Source: Pseudomonas frederiksbergensis (lineage in GTDB: Bacteria; Pseudomonadota; Gammaproteobacteria; Pseudomonadales; Pseudomonadaceae). From it: DNA of 64,000 bases. Each line of letters begins with the position of its first letter. Position 1 is the first letter of the stretch. Shown here one piece after another: positions 24,405 to 33,302 of the stretch. The notes under the pieces were generated by a model. That model ran no database searches. It was not told the DNA's origin and was given only the letters and a program-made list of their open reading frames with translations. The stretch spans positions 434,001 through 498,000 of the forward strand of contig NZ_CP017886.1 of NCBI RefSeq assembly GCF_001874645.1. Direction: 5' to 3'. A program made the position numbers and the translations under genes.

Positions 24405-24589
24405 TCCTTCGCAAAGGGTTCTTACGCCGAAAGTTCGAGACTGCACTGATCCGGCTTGCCATCGCAATCTTGATGGGCCGGAACATGACCCGGTCGCTGG
24501 TTGTGTCACGCCGCGACAACAACGACATGTGGTACATGGCCGAGCAACTCGACGACATCGCCAAGCGCATCAGCAAAAACTACACCTAA
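24401..24589 (+). CDS. Small basic phage protein
   Basis: 62 residues, basic in the first half (RKGFLRRKFE), acidic at the end (MAEQLDDIAKRI). It is coupled to the preceding short ORF. Unknown function. Confidence 0.5.
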   Translation: MILRKGFLRRKFETALIRLAIAILMGRNMTRSLVVSRRDNNDMWYMAEQLDDIAKRISKNYT

Positions 24590-24620
24590 CCCATCCCCAC
24601 CTTCTGCCGCCACGCGCGGC

Positions 24621-24839
24621 ATGGAGCAGCTCTTGAACATCCAGTTTCTTTCCCACGAGGAGGTTTGCGAGCTCACCGGCGCGCGGACCAAGGCAGGTCA
24701 AATTCTCAATCTGAAGAAAAACGGCGTCAGGCACACCATTAAAGTGAATGGCTGGCCAAGCGTCACGGCCATGGCCGTAACAGCGGTCGGCATGCTTGAA
24801 GCAGAAAAACCCGAATGGAAACCACGCAAGGCTAGCTGA
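24621..24839 (+). CDS. DUF4224 protein (excisionase-type candidate)
   Basis: 72 residues from ATG 24621. LSHEEVCELTGARTKAGQIL matches DUF4224, a small helix-turn-helix family that often precedes phage integrases and may serve as excisionase or integrase regulator. It stops one base before the integrase start. Confidence 0.72.
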   Translation: MEQLLNIQFLSHEEVCELTGARTKAGQILNLKKNGVRHTIKVNGWPSVTAMAVTAVGMLEAEKPEWKPRKAS

Positions 24840-24840
24840 C

Positions 24841-25872
24841 ATGGGACGACGACCAAGTAAACCCGGCTCAATAGCCCGGCTGCGAGAGCGCAAGAAAGCC
24901 AGCGGCCGGGTTTTCTACTATTACGAGGCAGGCGGCAAGGACCGCAAGGAGATCGCGCTGGGTAGCGACTACGGCCTGGCAATCATGGAGTACGCCAAGC
25001 TGGAGCGCGATCGCACAGCGACAGCCTTGGTTGCAAAGGTCATCACGTTTCGATACGTGGCCGAGAAGTATATGGTCGATGTCGTGCCAACGAAAAAGCC
25101 CGCCACACAGAAAGACAACGTCCGCGAGCTGAAAAACCTGATGTCGTTCTTCGACGATCCGCCGGCTCCACTCGAGACAATCCAGCCGCTGCACGTCCGC
25201 CAGTATCTGACCTGGCGCAAGGCTGCGCCTGTTCGGGCGAATCGTGAGAAGGCCTTGCTCAGTGCTATCTGGAACTTTGCTAGGGACGTTGGATATACAG
25301 CTTTGGCCAACCCGTGCGCCGGGATCAAGGGCAACAAAGAGACAGGAAGGGATATCTACATCGAGGACTCATTGTTCAAGCGCGTATACGAAAAAGCGGA
25401 TGTCGGCCTTCAGGATGCCATGGACCTTGCATACCTGACTGGGCAGCGGGTGACCGACACCCGCTTATTGGACGAACGCGATGTCCGCGACGGTCAGATC
25501 TGGGTTCTTCAGGGCAAGACCAACGCGAAACGCCGAATTGAGGTAACTGGAGAGCTGAAGGTATTGATTGATCGAATTATGTCCCGGAAAAAAGAACACA
25601 AGGTCCGCTCGACGCGGCTGATCGTTTCAGAGGATGGCACACCAATGACGGTGGCAATGCTGCGGGGAAGATTTGACTTGGCCAGGAAAGCGGCCGGAGT
25701 CGCGAAGTCCGAGTTTCAAATGCGTGACTTGCGTGCCAAAGCAGGAACTGACAAAGCTGAATCTAGTGGCGACATCATGCAGGCCAAAGATCAACTTGGG
25801 CATACCACGGTGGTTATGACAGAGCAGTACATCCGCAATCGCAAAGGCAAGAAAGTATCGCCGACCAAGTGA
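24841..25872 (+). CDS. int: Tyrosine recombinase (phage integrase)
   Basis: 343 residues from ATG 24841. An N-terminal arm-binding domain is followed by a SAM-like domain (about 75-165). The catalytic domain shows TGQRVTDTRLL (first Arg), MRDLRAKAGTD (His/Arg box, with Arg in place of the usual His), LGHTTVVMTEQY (His and nucleophile Tyr). It sits next to a tRNA-Leu 3' fragment at 25955-26012, the presumed attachment site, so the prophage ends here. Confidence 0.9.
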   Translation: MGRRPSKPGSIARLRERKKASGRVFYYYEAGGKDRKEIALGSDYGLAIMEYAKLERDRTATALVAKVITFRYVAEKYMVDVVPTKKPATQKDNVRELKNLMSFFDDPPAPLETIQPLHVRQYLTWRKAAPVRANREKALLSAIWNFARDVGYTALANPCAGIKGNKETGRDIYIEDSLFKRVYEKADVGLQDAMDLAYLTGQRVTDTRLLDERDVRDGQIWVLQGKTNAKRRIEVTGELKVLIDRIMSRKKEHKVRSTRLIVSEDGTPMTVAMLRGRFDLARKAAGVAKSEFQMRDLRAKAGTDKAESSGDIMQAKDQLGHTTVVMTEQYIRNRKGKKVSPTK

Positions 25873-25902
25873 ATTGCGACCCAACTCTAAAATTGCGACC
25901 CA
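25872..25902. repeat. Direct repeat AATTGCGACCCA x2, integrase arm-site candidate
   Basis: Two exact copies at 25872-25883 and 25891-25902, 19 bases apart, between the integrase stop and the att core. Repeats of this kind near attP usually bind the integrase N-terminal domain. Confidence 0.5.
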
Positions 25903-25911
25903 GAAACAAAC

Positions 25912-25946
25912 AAGGGCTTGCATTAGCTTTCGCTCGCAAACCCTTG
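25912..25946. terminator. Hairpin after the integrase
   Basis: AAGGG-C-TTGC and GCAA-A-CCCTT form an imperfect stem, then GATTTT. A probable terminator for int. Confidence 0.5.
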
Positions 25947-25954
25947 ATTTTAGA

Positions 25955-26012
25955 TGGTGCCCGAAGCCGGAATCGAACCGGCACGCCCTTACGAGCGGGG
26001 GATTTTAAGTCC
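25955..26012 (-). tRNA. tRNA-Leu(TAA) 3' fragment = attachment site core
   Basis: Read on the minus strand, 26012 to 25955 gives the anticodon loop CTTAAAA, a long variable arm, the T arm GCCGGTTCGATTCCGGC and the acceptor 3' strand ending CACCA. The 5' half (acceptor 5' strand, D arm) is absent at 26013-26090, where AT-rich DNA follows. It is the duplicated 3' end left by site-specific integration, not a working tRNA. Confidence 0.85.
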
Positions 26013-26253
26013 ATTATTTTTCCATTATAAATCAGATATTTAGAGTTTTTATTTTTCCGCACATCACAAATCTTCTCACCGTTTCAAGCCAGTAAAATCA
26101 GGACCTCGAAAGAAATTGCGGAATGAAGTCCTAGCTGCTGCGGTGCCCGCACTCGACCAGAGCCAGGCAGTCGGATGCCGGTCCGGAGAAATGACTGCTG
26201 CCAGCGGAAAGTTCAGCTAGTCTTCCCGCACCAGCTACTCAGGGACCATACCC

Positions 26254-26472
26254 ATGCCGGATCGCTCTGAAGCGAACATAGCCTCAGCAGACGCTCTCAC
26301 ACTGCTGCTGCACAACCAGCACGCCATATGTGCGGCCATTGAAGAGGTGACCAAGTGGCTCTCTGAAAACGGAGCTGGGAATGTCGCCGCTAACGCAATT
26401 GCGACCATGGAAACGCTGGATACCAATGCTCAAGGCATCACAGACGCCATCATGCGGCTACGGCAGTTATAG
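26254..26472 (+). CDS. Small protein distantly related to the 71-residue family
   Basis: 72 residues, acidic and helical (DALTLLLHNQHAICAAIEEV). The layout (short N-terminus, paired helices, final LRQL) resembles the 10486 and 49443 proteins, with weak identity. It stands alone between the att site and the TPR unit. 26013-26253 and 26473-26696 hold no other gene that I can support. Confidence 0.55.
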   Translation: MPDRSEANIASADALTLLLHNQHAICAAIEEVTKWLSENGAGNVAANAIATMETLDTNAQGITDAIMRLRQL

Positions 26473-26696
26473 GAACACAACAAAACAATCGACCAAAAGC
26501 GGCCTCTCCCCCAGAGCAGGGGGAGGATACTCAGCCATCGCAATTGATCCATTGCGATGGGACAGGTCGCTATCAATTCGTCATGGACGAACTAGAAACT
26601 TCACTAAGCAGCTCCGTTTAATTCGGCCACTAGTCAGCGGGATGCGGTCGAAAGCCCCCCGTGACCACCCTTGATAAAATCTATTGGGAGTTAACC

Positions 26697-26867
26697 TTAG
26701 CGTAAACTAATGACCTGTTGCGCCATCGGTACAGCTGGGTAATTGCACAGGCTTATCGAATTGCTCAGGCGCTCGATCACCCAACTCCTAAGCATCCAAA
26801 TCAGTCCGGAGACAAGTACTGCACTGAGCGGGATTGACCAGAGAATCGTGGTGATAGTTACGTTCAC
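26697..26867 (-). CDS. 56-residue membrane protein downstream of the TPR gene
   Basis: A GTG start at 26867 has GGGAG at a good distance. The peptide has one hydrophobic helix (ILWSIPLSAVLVSGLIWML) and a short soluble tail. It starts 20 bases after the TPR gene stop and was probably overlooked because of its size. It likely forms a two-gene unit with the TPR protein. Confidence 0.6.
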   Translation of the reverse strand: MNVTITTILWSIPLSAVLVSGLIWMLRSWVIERLSNSISLCNYPAVPMAQQVISLR

Positions 26868-26887
26868 TGACGTCTCCCGTGTGTAAC

Positions 26888-29878
26888 CTACTTGTGCTCC
26901 TTACGAGCGAACAACGCGCTCCGAGCATTGTTGAGTCCGCGACTGGCAACGTTGAAGTAGTACGGCACACTCTCACGAGTGTATTCCTTCAACGCCTCTT
27001 GGTACGCCATCACCGCCTGCTCCAGCCGGACCGTCCCCACCTCGCGCTCGCCTAGCGCCAGCAGCGCATTACCCAGGTTACTCTGCGTCATTGCCCAGTC
27101 CAGCGGCATGCGCTCGCGCGTGTATTCCTTCAAGGCCTCTTGGTACGCTGCCACTGCCTCCTCCTGCCGCTTCGTCCCAGCTTCGCGCCCGCCCAGACTC
27201 GAGAGCGCGTTGCCCAGGTTGTTCTGCGTCGCCGCCCACTTCAGCGGCACACGCTCGCGGCTGTATTCCTTCAACGCCTCCCGGTACGCCGCAACAGCCT
27301 GCTCGAGCCGGAACGTCCCCACCTCGCGCTCGCCCAGATTCGAGAGCCCGTTGCCCAGGTTGTTCTGCGTCATTGCCCAGTCCAGCGGCATACGCTCGCG
27401 GCTGTATTCCTTCAACGCCTCCCGGTACGCCGACACCGCCTGCTCCAGCCGGACCGTCCCCGTCTCGCGTTCGCCTAGCGCCAGCAGCACATTGCCCAGG
27501 TTGTTCTGCGTCATCGCCCAGTCCAGCGGCACGCGTTCGCGAGTGATTTCCTTCAGTGCCTCCTGGTACGCCGTCACTGCCTGCTCCAGCCGGGTCGTCC
27601 CCGCCTCGCGCTCGCTCAGCCTAAAGAGCGTGGTGCCCAGGTTGTTCTGCGTCTTCGCCCAGTCCAGCGGCACGCGTTCGCGACTGTATTCCTTCAGTGC
27701 CTCCTGGTACGCCGCCACTGCCTGCTCCAGCCGGGTCGTCCCCGCCTCGCGCTGGCCCAACTCCAGCAACACGCCGCCCAGGTTGCTCTGCGTCATCGCC
27801 CAGTCCAGCGGCACGCGTTCGCGCGTGATTTCCTTCAGTGCCTCCTGGAACGCCGCCACTGCCTGCTTCAACCGGGTCGTCCCCGCCTCGCGCTCGCCCA
27901 GACTCCAGAGCGCGGTGCCCAGGTTGTTCTGCGTCTTCGCCCAGTCCAGCGGCACGCGTTCGCGACTGTATTCCTTCAGTGCTTCCTGGAACGCCACCAC
28001 TGCCTGCTCCAGCCGGACCGTCTGCGCCTCGCGCTGGCCCAGCTCCAGCAACACGCCGCCCAAGTTGTTCTGTGTCATCGCCCAGTCCAGCGGCACGCGT
28101 TCGCGCGTGATTTCCTTCAGTGCCTCTTGGTACGCTGCCACTGCCTGATCCAGCCGGGTCGTCCCCGCCTCGCGCTGGCCCAAACTCCAGAGCGTGGTGC
28201 CCAGGTTGTTCTGCGTTCTCGCCCAGTCCAGCGGCACGCGTTCGCGCGTGTATTCTTTCAGCGCCTCCTGGTACGCCGCCACTCCCTGATCCAGCCGGGT
28301 CGTCCCCGCCTCGCGCTGGCCCAGACTCGAGAGCGTGGTGCCCAGGTTGTTCTGCGTCATCGCCCAGTCCAGCGGCACGCGTTCGCGCGTGTATTCCTTC
28401 AGCGCCTCCTGGTACGCCGCCACTCCCTGCTCCAGCCGGGTCGTCCCCGCCTCGCGCTGGCCCAGACTCGAGAGCGCGTTGCCCAGGTTGTTCTGCGTTC
28501 TCGCCCAGTCCAGCGGCACGCGTTCGCGCGTGTATTCCTTCAGCGCCTCCTGGTACGCCGCCACTCCCTGCTCCAGCCGGGTCGTCCCCGCCTCGCGTTT
28601 ACCTAAGTTCAAGAGCGCATCGCCCAGGCTGGCCTGCGTTCTTGCCCACTCCCTCGGCACGCGTTCGCGCGTGTATTCCTTCTGCGCTTCCTGGATCGCC
28701 GCCACTGCCTGCTCCAGCCGGGTCGTCCCCGCCTCGCGCTGGCCCAGACTCCAGAGCGCATTGCCCAGATTGGTCTGCGTTCTCGCCCAGTCTAGCGGCA
28801 CGCGTTCGCGCGCGTATTCTTTCAGTGCTTCCTGGAACGCCGCCACTGCCTGCTCCAGCTGGACCGTCTCCGCCTCGTGCTGGCCCAGACTCGCGAGCGC
28901 GGCGCCCAGGTTATTCTGCGTCATCGCCCAGTCCAGCGGCATGCGTTCGCGAGTAATTACTTTCAGTGCCTCCTGGTACATCGCCACTGCATCTCTCATC
29001 GCACCGTTGTCGCCACTCTGCTCGCCGTAGGTACTGAGGCCGTATCCGAGAATAACCCTTAAGTCCGCCTGGAACGGCCCAGCTACGGAACCGTTCTCAA
29101 TCAAGTATCGCACACGGATAATGAATGGCTTTAGGCGGTCAGCAACAAAGCTTCCACTTTGCTCGGAGAACGACGCTGCTTGACTGCTAGCCAACAACAA
29201 CAGTACGTCGTTCAAATCATTGCGAAAAAGCTTAGGCAGGTCATAGCTGCCGCTGGCTGGCTGGTACTTCTCGGAAGTTTTCCCTAGCTCAACCCCACTA
29301 TCCGCTGTCCAGTGCAGGCGCATTGGAGCGTCTGGCTGTACGTCGAACGCTTCACCCCAGATCATGGCCTGAGCATGGGATTCGCCAAGCAGCTTCTTAG
29401 CTCGCTCGTGTCCCGCCCTAATGGCCTCTTGGGGCTTTTCACTATTGCCTACCGAGATGAGTCTGTCGAACAACAGGATCTCTACCTCGTTGTTGCTGAA
29501 CTGGCTGGTCAGAGCATCTCGTATGAGCCTCCGGTGTACATCGTCCTTGTCGTTATCCAGTCTTGCGATGGCGATGGAAAAACGCTCCGGGTTGGCCTGT
29601 GGAAGCGGATTAAGCTCGCGAATCGTGGTCAGTGCCCCACTCACGCCTGGGAGTTGGACCGCCTTTTCCCAGTTGTACCAAACCAGCACGCTAGCTATCA
29701 GAAACGCCGCCAAAGGCCAGCCAAGACGGGTATTTAGAAACTGGTAAAACTTCTTCATCGCAATCGCTAGCGGGCTCTCGCTGGCCTGCGAGTCGGGGAA
29801 ATCTTTCCTGGGCGCGAACTTTTCTGTTTCCTTCAGTCGCTGAAAATGCTTTTTTCTGGCCACGGCCCATCCCCTCAT
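26888..29878 (-). CDS. Membrane-anchored TPR protein with 15 near-identical 45-residue repeats
   Basis: 996 residues. One transmembrane helix lies near 54-68 (WPLAAFLIASVLVWY). An unassigned alpha-beta domain follows (about 97-250; FSIAIARLDNDKDDVHRRLI). From about 290 there are 15 units of 45 residues of the form EYxRERVPLDWAxTQNNLGxAL...LEQAVAAYQEALK, a TPR variant, the last one degenerate. The DNA repeats are about 135 bases and nearly identical, so copy number can change by recombination. TPR proteins bind partners; the effector is not obvious. A small membrane gene follows. Confidence 0.8.
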   Translation of the reverse strand: MRGWAVARKKHFQRLKETEKFAPRKDFPDSQASESPLAIAMKKFYQFLNTRLGWPLAAFLIASVLVWYNWEKAVQLPGVSGALTTIRELNPLPQANPERFSIAIARLDNDKDDVHRRLIRDALTSQFSNNEVEILLFDRLISVGNSEKPQEAIRAGHERAKKLLGESHAQAMIWGEAFDVQPDAPMRLHWTADSGVELGKTSEKYQPASGSYDLPKLFRNDLNDVLLLLASSQAASFSEQSGSFVADRLKPFIIRVRYLIENGSVAGPFQADLRVILGYGLSTYGEQSGDNGAMRDAVAMYQEALKVITRERMPLDWAMTQNNLGAALASLGQHEAETVQLEQAVAAFQEALKEYARERVPLDWARTQTNLGNALWSLGQREAGTTRLEQAVAAIQEAQKEYTRERVPREWARTQASLGDALLNLGKREAGTTRLEQGVAAYQEALKEYTRERVPLDWARTQNNLGNALSSLGQREAGTTRLEQGVAAYQEALKEYTRERVPLDWAMTQNNLGTTLSSLGQREAGTTRLDQGVAAYQEALKEYTRERVPLDWARTQNNLGTTLWSLGQREAGTTRLDQAVAAYQEALKEITRERVPLDWAMTQNNLGGVLLELGQREAQTVRLEQAVVAFQEALKEYSRERVPLDWAKTQNNLGTALWSLGEREAGTTRLKQAVAAFQEALKEITRERVPLDWAMTQSNLGGVLLELGQREAGTTRLEQAVAAYQEALKEYSRERVPLDWAKTQNNLGTTLFRLSEREAGTTRLEQAVTAYQEALKEITRERVPLDWAMTQNNLGNVLLALGERETGTVRLEQAVSAYREALKEYSRERMPLDWAMTQNNLGNGLSNLGEREVGTFRLEQAVAAYREALKEYSRERVPLKWAATQNNLGNALSSLGGREAGTKRQEEAVAAYQEALKEYTRERMPLDWAMTQSNLGNALLALGEREVGTVRLEQAVMAYQEALKEYTRESVPYYFNVASRGLNNARSALFARKEHK

Positions 29879-29944
29879 CCTCGCACTTTTGTTGTGCCGC
29901 TAATGCAAGATAGCCCGACAACCAACAGCAAGTTCGAATGCGAG

Positions 29945-30002
29945 CTGCTGGATGGCCGCTTTCGACCGGTTGAACCCTCAACCCAGCGCGGGCATTCAGG
30001 CG
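29945..30002. repeat. Intergenic repeat with IS30-end scar
   Basis: TGGCCGCTTTCGAC is followed by CGGTTGAACCCTC (like the IS30 right end) and then AACCCAGCGCGGGCATTC, which matches the right flank of the intact IS30 at 33303-33320. It looks like the same repeat after an IS30 insertion and deletion. Confidence 0.55.
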
Positions 30003-30120
30003 CTCAGCTCTCCGACGATTTTGTTGAAGTCACGGAGCCATAGCGAGCGGCACGTAGGACTATTAAAACGGTTCAAAACTGGTGATGATGCTTGCCTCCA
30101 GTAAGACAGGGAACCTTGGG

Positions 30121-30999
30121 ATGACGGACCGATTTCTCCTTTACATAGATATTCTGGGCTTTACCGATATGGTGCGCAAAGAACCAAGGAAGGTAGCGCG
30201 CACCTATTCGATTCTAGATAGCCTGAATGTACACAAACATAATAGCTTCAAGACCATCGTTTTCTCAGACACGGTACTGGTCTACAATATTGAGCCGGCC
30301 TCCAACGACGCCGAGAGAGAGTACCTAGTCTGGTACCTCACGGAGTTCGCCGAGGACTTACACCACCGTCTTACCGGTCAGGATATCTATTTCCGTGCGG
30401 CTCTCGTAGCCGGCGATTTCTCCCACTACGATCTGAAGCACGTTGAGTGTTTCTACGGCACTGCGTTGATCTCAGCATATTTGGCCGAAAAGGACATTCC
30501 GTCGCTTGGCTTGTTCATGGACCACGAGTGCGCAAAGTACAACCAATTTTTCCGCTTGGCACCGTTCAACGCAGACTATTCCTTCGTATATCTCAACCGC
30601 TCATTGGAGCAGCTGAATGAACTTGCCGGTGGCCGTTTCCCGGTTGAGGACTACCAGATGCATATGGGGGATATTGCCCCTTACGTCACATGGCAGGTTC
30701 GTTTTCTCCAAGACATATACAATCAAATGCGCAACCATCAAGTGCCGCATGTCCGCACTAAGTTTCTGGCTGCTTGGGATTTTTACAAGCAGCGCTACCC
30801 CGAGATGCTGGGGGTACTGGAGAAGAACGATTTTTCCGCACGCTCGTTGGGACGTGCACCGGACTGGGATGATTTGGACAAGTATATGAAACGGGATATC
30901 GGCTACTTCAAACGAATCGGCAGCGGCACGAAACTGTCCAAAGCCATCACCAGTCCTAACAGGTTCAGTCTTAAATTCTCGAAAAGCTTCAAGGACTAG
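30121..30999 (+). CDS. Class III nucleotidyl cyclase-like protein
   Basis: The start is probably ATG 30121 (MTDRFLLYIDILGFTDMV), although an open frame extends to 30082; 292 residues. YIDILGFT matches the first metal-binding motif of class III adenylate/guanylate cyclases (FxDIxGFT), and FSDTVLVY matches the second (GDxxxA). A helical C-terminal part of about 120 residues follows. The substrate-specifying residues are unclear. It stands alone without an adjacent effector, so a Pycsar-like role is only a possibility. A domain relative without cyclase activity is the alternative. Confidence 0.6.
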   Translation: MTDRFLLYIDILGFTDMVRKEPRKVARTYSILDSLNVHKHNSFKTIVFSDTVLVYNIEPASNDAEREYLVWYLTEFAEDLHHRLTGQDIYFRAALVAGDFSHYDLKHVECFYGTALISAYLAEKDIPSLGLFMDHECAKYNQFFRLAPFNADYSFVYLNRSLEQLNELAGGRFPVEDYQMHMGDIAPYVTWQVRFLQDIYNQMRNHQVPHVRTKFLAAWDFYKQRYPEMLGVLEKNDFSARSLGRAPDWDDLDKYMKRDIGYFKRIGSGTKLSKAITSPNRFSLKFSKSFKD

Positions 31000-31198
31000 T
31001 AGCCCCGATGACTTGGGTTGTGGCCGATAGACGAAGCGAAGGGCAGATACTCACCGGTTTCTAGTGGTGCTGACCGGCTGCGTTGGGGCGATTGTAGCCT
31101 TTCACCAGTGGTAGGAATCGACTCATTGCGGCCCCCCCACAGTGTCTAGAAAAGCAGGGGGCGATTCAAATTCGTATGAAGAATTGGAGGCAATAAAG

Positions 31199-31876
31199 AT
31201 GAGCGCGGCCTATACATTTGATTTGAAGCTGGTATGTGGAGGTTACGCCTATTTTTCAACTGACACCTTGGGCAGTAAACCAGGCCCTGATGGGCTTGAG
31301 TTTCGCACACCATCGCAGGTGAGCAAGGAGAGATTCGGTGTTGCCTTGGATGACCTTGGATTCAACTACATGTGGGTTGACGACGAACGCACTTATTATG
31401 ACTGGCCCTGTGTTCAGGGTTGGGCATTAGTGGGCTCTGATTTTGCTAGGGAACACATGAGTCACTGGCTCAAAAAACGCGAGTGTCTGATTTCCCCATA
31501 CGGCTCCTTCACTGATATTGAGATTGCTGCTCCATCCATTAGGAGGCGCACCTTTCGGGGGAAGTTCAAGAAGCGAATACTTGATCGAGACAATAACCAA
31601 TGTGTCCTATGTACAGGACGGGATCAGCTGACTCTTCAACATGTTAGGCCCCATTCCAAGGGGGGAGAAACCAGTTTTAGGAATTTGGTGACGCTTTGCG
31701 CTCCCTGCAATCAGGAGCTGGGGGCCGAAACGTACAGGGAATTGTATCGTTTGGCGGGGTTGCAATCGGGCTATGAACCATCCCTTCTGAATGCTTCTGG
31801 CGGCAGTGAAAGAGCATTTTGGCGTGCTGTTCAATTTTCATCCAATATGATGCACACCCGATGTGAACTTTATTAG
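31199..31876 (+). CDS. HNH endonuclease with novel N-terminal domain
   Basis: The start is ATG 31199, preceded by GGAGG; a GTG at 31142 has no site. 225 residues. The C-terminal half is a clear HNH: RILDRDNNQCVLC, then QHVRPHSKGG and NLVTLCAPCNQ. The first about 115 residues are unrecognised and may bind the target. It stands alone between the cyclase-like gene and IS30. Defence or mobility cargo is likely. Confidence 0.75.
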   Translation: MSAAYTFDLKLVCGGYAYFSTDTLGSKPGPDGLEFRTPSQVSKERFGVALDDLGFNYMWVDDERTYYDWPCVQGWALVGSDFAREHMSHWLKKRECLISPYGSFTDIEIAAPSIRRRTFRGKFKKRILDRDNNQCVLCTGRDQLTLQHVRPHSKGGETSFRNLVTLCAPCNQELGAETYRELYRLAGLQSGYEPSLLNASGGSERAFWRAVQFSSNMMHTRCELY

Positions 31877-32063
31877 GTTCCGTGGTAGTGAGTGAATCGC
31901 CCCTGATTTCATAGACGCGCCCAATTGTCTGGCTTTTGCCAATAAGCCAGTTCTGAATGACGGAAGCGGGTCGGAAGCGCTCTATCAAAATATTTTATAT
32001 TGGCAATCGTCAGGGTTGCTGGTGCCCAGCTTGATTCTCAGCTGCTGGATGGCCGCTTTCGAC

Positions 32064-33302
32064 TGTGGATTCAACCGGTCGATGCAACACAACTAAATTC
32101 TGTGTAAGCAGAAGGAGTGTTGCAGATGAAGCAGAGACCTCGGATCTATTACACCGAAAGCCAGAAAAAACTGATGTGGGATCACTGGCAGAAAGGCGAC
32201 TCTCTCCAGCAGATCGCCCAGCTATTTGAACGAAACCACTCATCAATACAGCGCATCTTGGCGGAAACAGGCGGTATCAGACCCGCTGTACGCCGCAGGT
32301 CCAGATTGGCGCTGACGCTGGCCGAGCGCGAAGAGATTTCGCGCTCAGTGGTGGCAGGTAACTCGATCCGTTCCATAGCGACGCTGCTAGGGCGAGCAAC
32401 CTCTACCATTAGCCGTGAGATCAGACGCAACGGTGGTCAAGGATGTTACCGAGCTAATCAAGCTGATCAAGCTGATCAGGCTGCCTGGGATCGCGCCCAT
32501 CGACCTAAGGTCTGCAAGCTTGTTGAGAACCGAACGGTGGCGCAAATTGTTGCAGACAAGCTTCAATTGCAGTGGTCACCGGAACAAATTGCCGGCTGGC
32601 TGAAGCGCACCTACCCGGACGATACGAGCTATCAGGTGTCACACGAGACGATCTATCGCACCCTCTTCATACAGGCTCGCGGGGCTCTGAAGAAGGAGTT
32701 GCTTGAGCATTTACGGCGAACGCGAGCCATGCGTCGCTCGCGCCATCACACCCAGAAGAAAGAAAATCACGGTCGAATTACAGATGCGGTTTCGATCCGC
32801 GAACGCCCGGCCACGGTTAAAGATCGGGCGGTGCCAGGTCACTGGGAGGGGGACCTGCTGTGCGGTAGCAGGAACAGCCAAATTGCAACTCTTGTGGAGC
32901 GTCATACCCGTTACGTAATGCTAGTGAAGTTGGTCGGTAAGGATAGCGAGACGGTCATCAGCGCCCTGATCGAAAACGCCCTCGAGCTACCCCAAGAACT
33001 CTACAAATCGCTGACGTGGGATCGCGGCAAAGAGATGGCTGACCATAAGCGCTTTACGGTGGCTACCGACATAAAGGTCTACTTCTGCGATCCTCATCGT
33101 CCTTGGCAACGGGGATCGAATGAGAACACCAACGGGCTGTTAAGGCAGTACTTCCCGAAAGGAACTGACCTGGCGGATCACTCGCAAGCCACGCTCAATG
33201 AAGTGGCAAGGCAGCTAAATAGCCGCCCTCGGAAAACACTAAACTACGAAACGCCCGCTGAACGATTTAGCCAATCTGTTGCATCGACCGGTTGAATCCA
33301 CA
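32064..33302 (+). mobile_element. IS30-family insertion sequence
   Basis: Perfect 26-base inverted repeats lie at 32064-32089 and 33277-33302, beginning TGTGGATTCAACCGG. One transposase gene fills the element. Flanks read CTTTCGAC and ACCCATTG, which rejoin through a 2-base AC duplication to form the intergenic repeat GCCGCTTTCGACCCATTGCGG. Related end fragments lie at 29960, 38060 and 49706. Confidence 0.88.
32126..33295 (+). CDS. IS30-family transposase
   Basis: The start is ATG 32126 with GAAGGAG upstream; 389 residues. Two N-terminal helix-turn-helix regions (DSLQQIAQLFERNHSSIQRI and NSIRSIATLLGRATSTISRE) precede a DDE domain: PGHWEGDLLCG (D), LTWDRGKEMADHK (D), RPWQRGSNENTNGLLRQY (E). 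The stop lies inside the right inverted repeat. Confidence 0.92.
   Translation: MKQRPRIYYTESQKKLMWDHWQKGDSLQQIAQLFERNHSSIQRILAETGGIRPAVRRRSRLALTLAEREEISRSVVAGNSIRSIATLLGRATSTISREIRRNGGQGCYRANQADQADQAAWDRAHRPKVCKLVENRTVAQIVADKLQLQWSPEQIAGWLKRTYPDDTSYQVSHETIYRTLFIQARGALKKELLEHLRRTRAMRRSRHHTQKKENHGRITDAVSIRERPATVKDRAVPGHWEGDLLCGSRNSQIATLVERHTRYVMLVKLVGKDSETVISALIENALELPQELYKSLTWDRGKEMADHKRFTVATDIKVYFCDPHRPWQRGSNENTNGLLRQYFPKGTDLADHSQATLNEVARQLNSRPRKTLNYETPAERFSQSVASTG

Noticed and set aside
25955..26090. Functional tRNA-Leu gene
   Set aside because: Only the 3' half is present; the D arm and acceptor 5' strand are missing, so no cloverleaf can form.
26970..28980. CRISPR-like array suggested by regular repeats
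   Set aside because: The period is about 135 bases with no unique spacers, and the repeats are coding TPR units in frame.
26979..29030. Long plus-strand frames with repeated Ser/Ala/Pro peptides
   Set aside because: They mirror the tandem TPR repeats on the minus strand. The repetition comes from the real gene.
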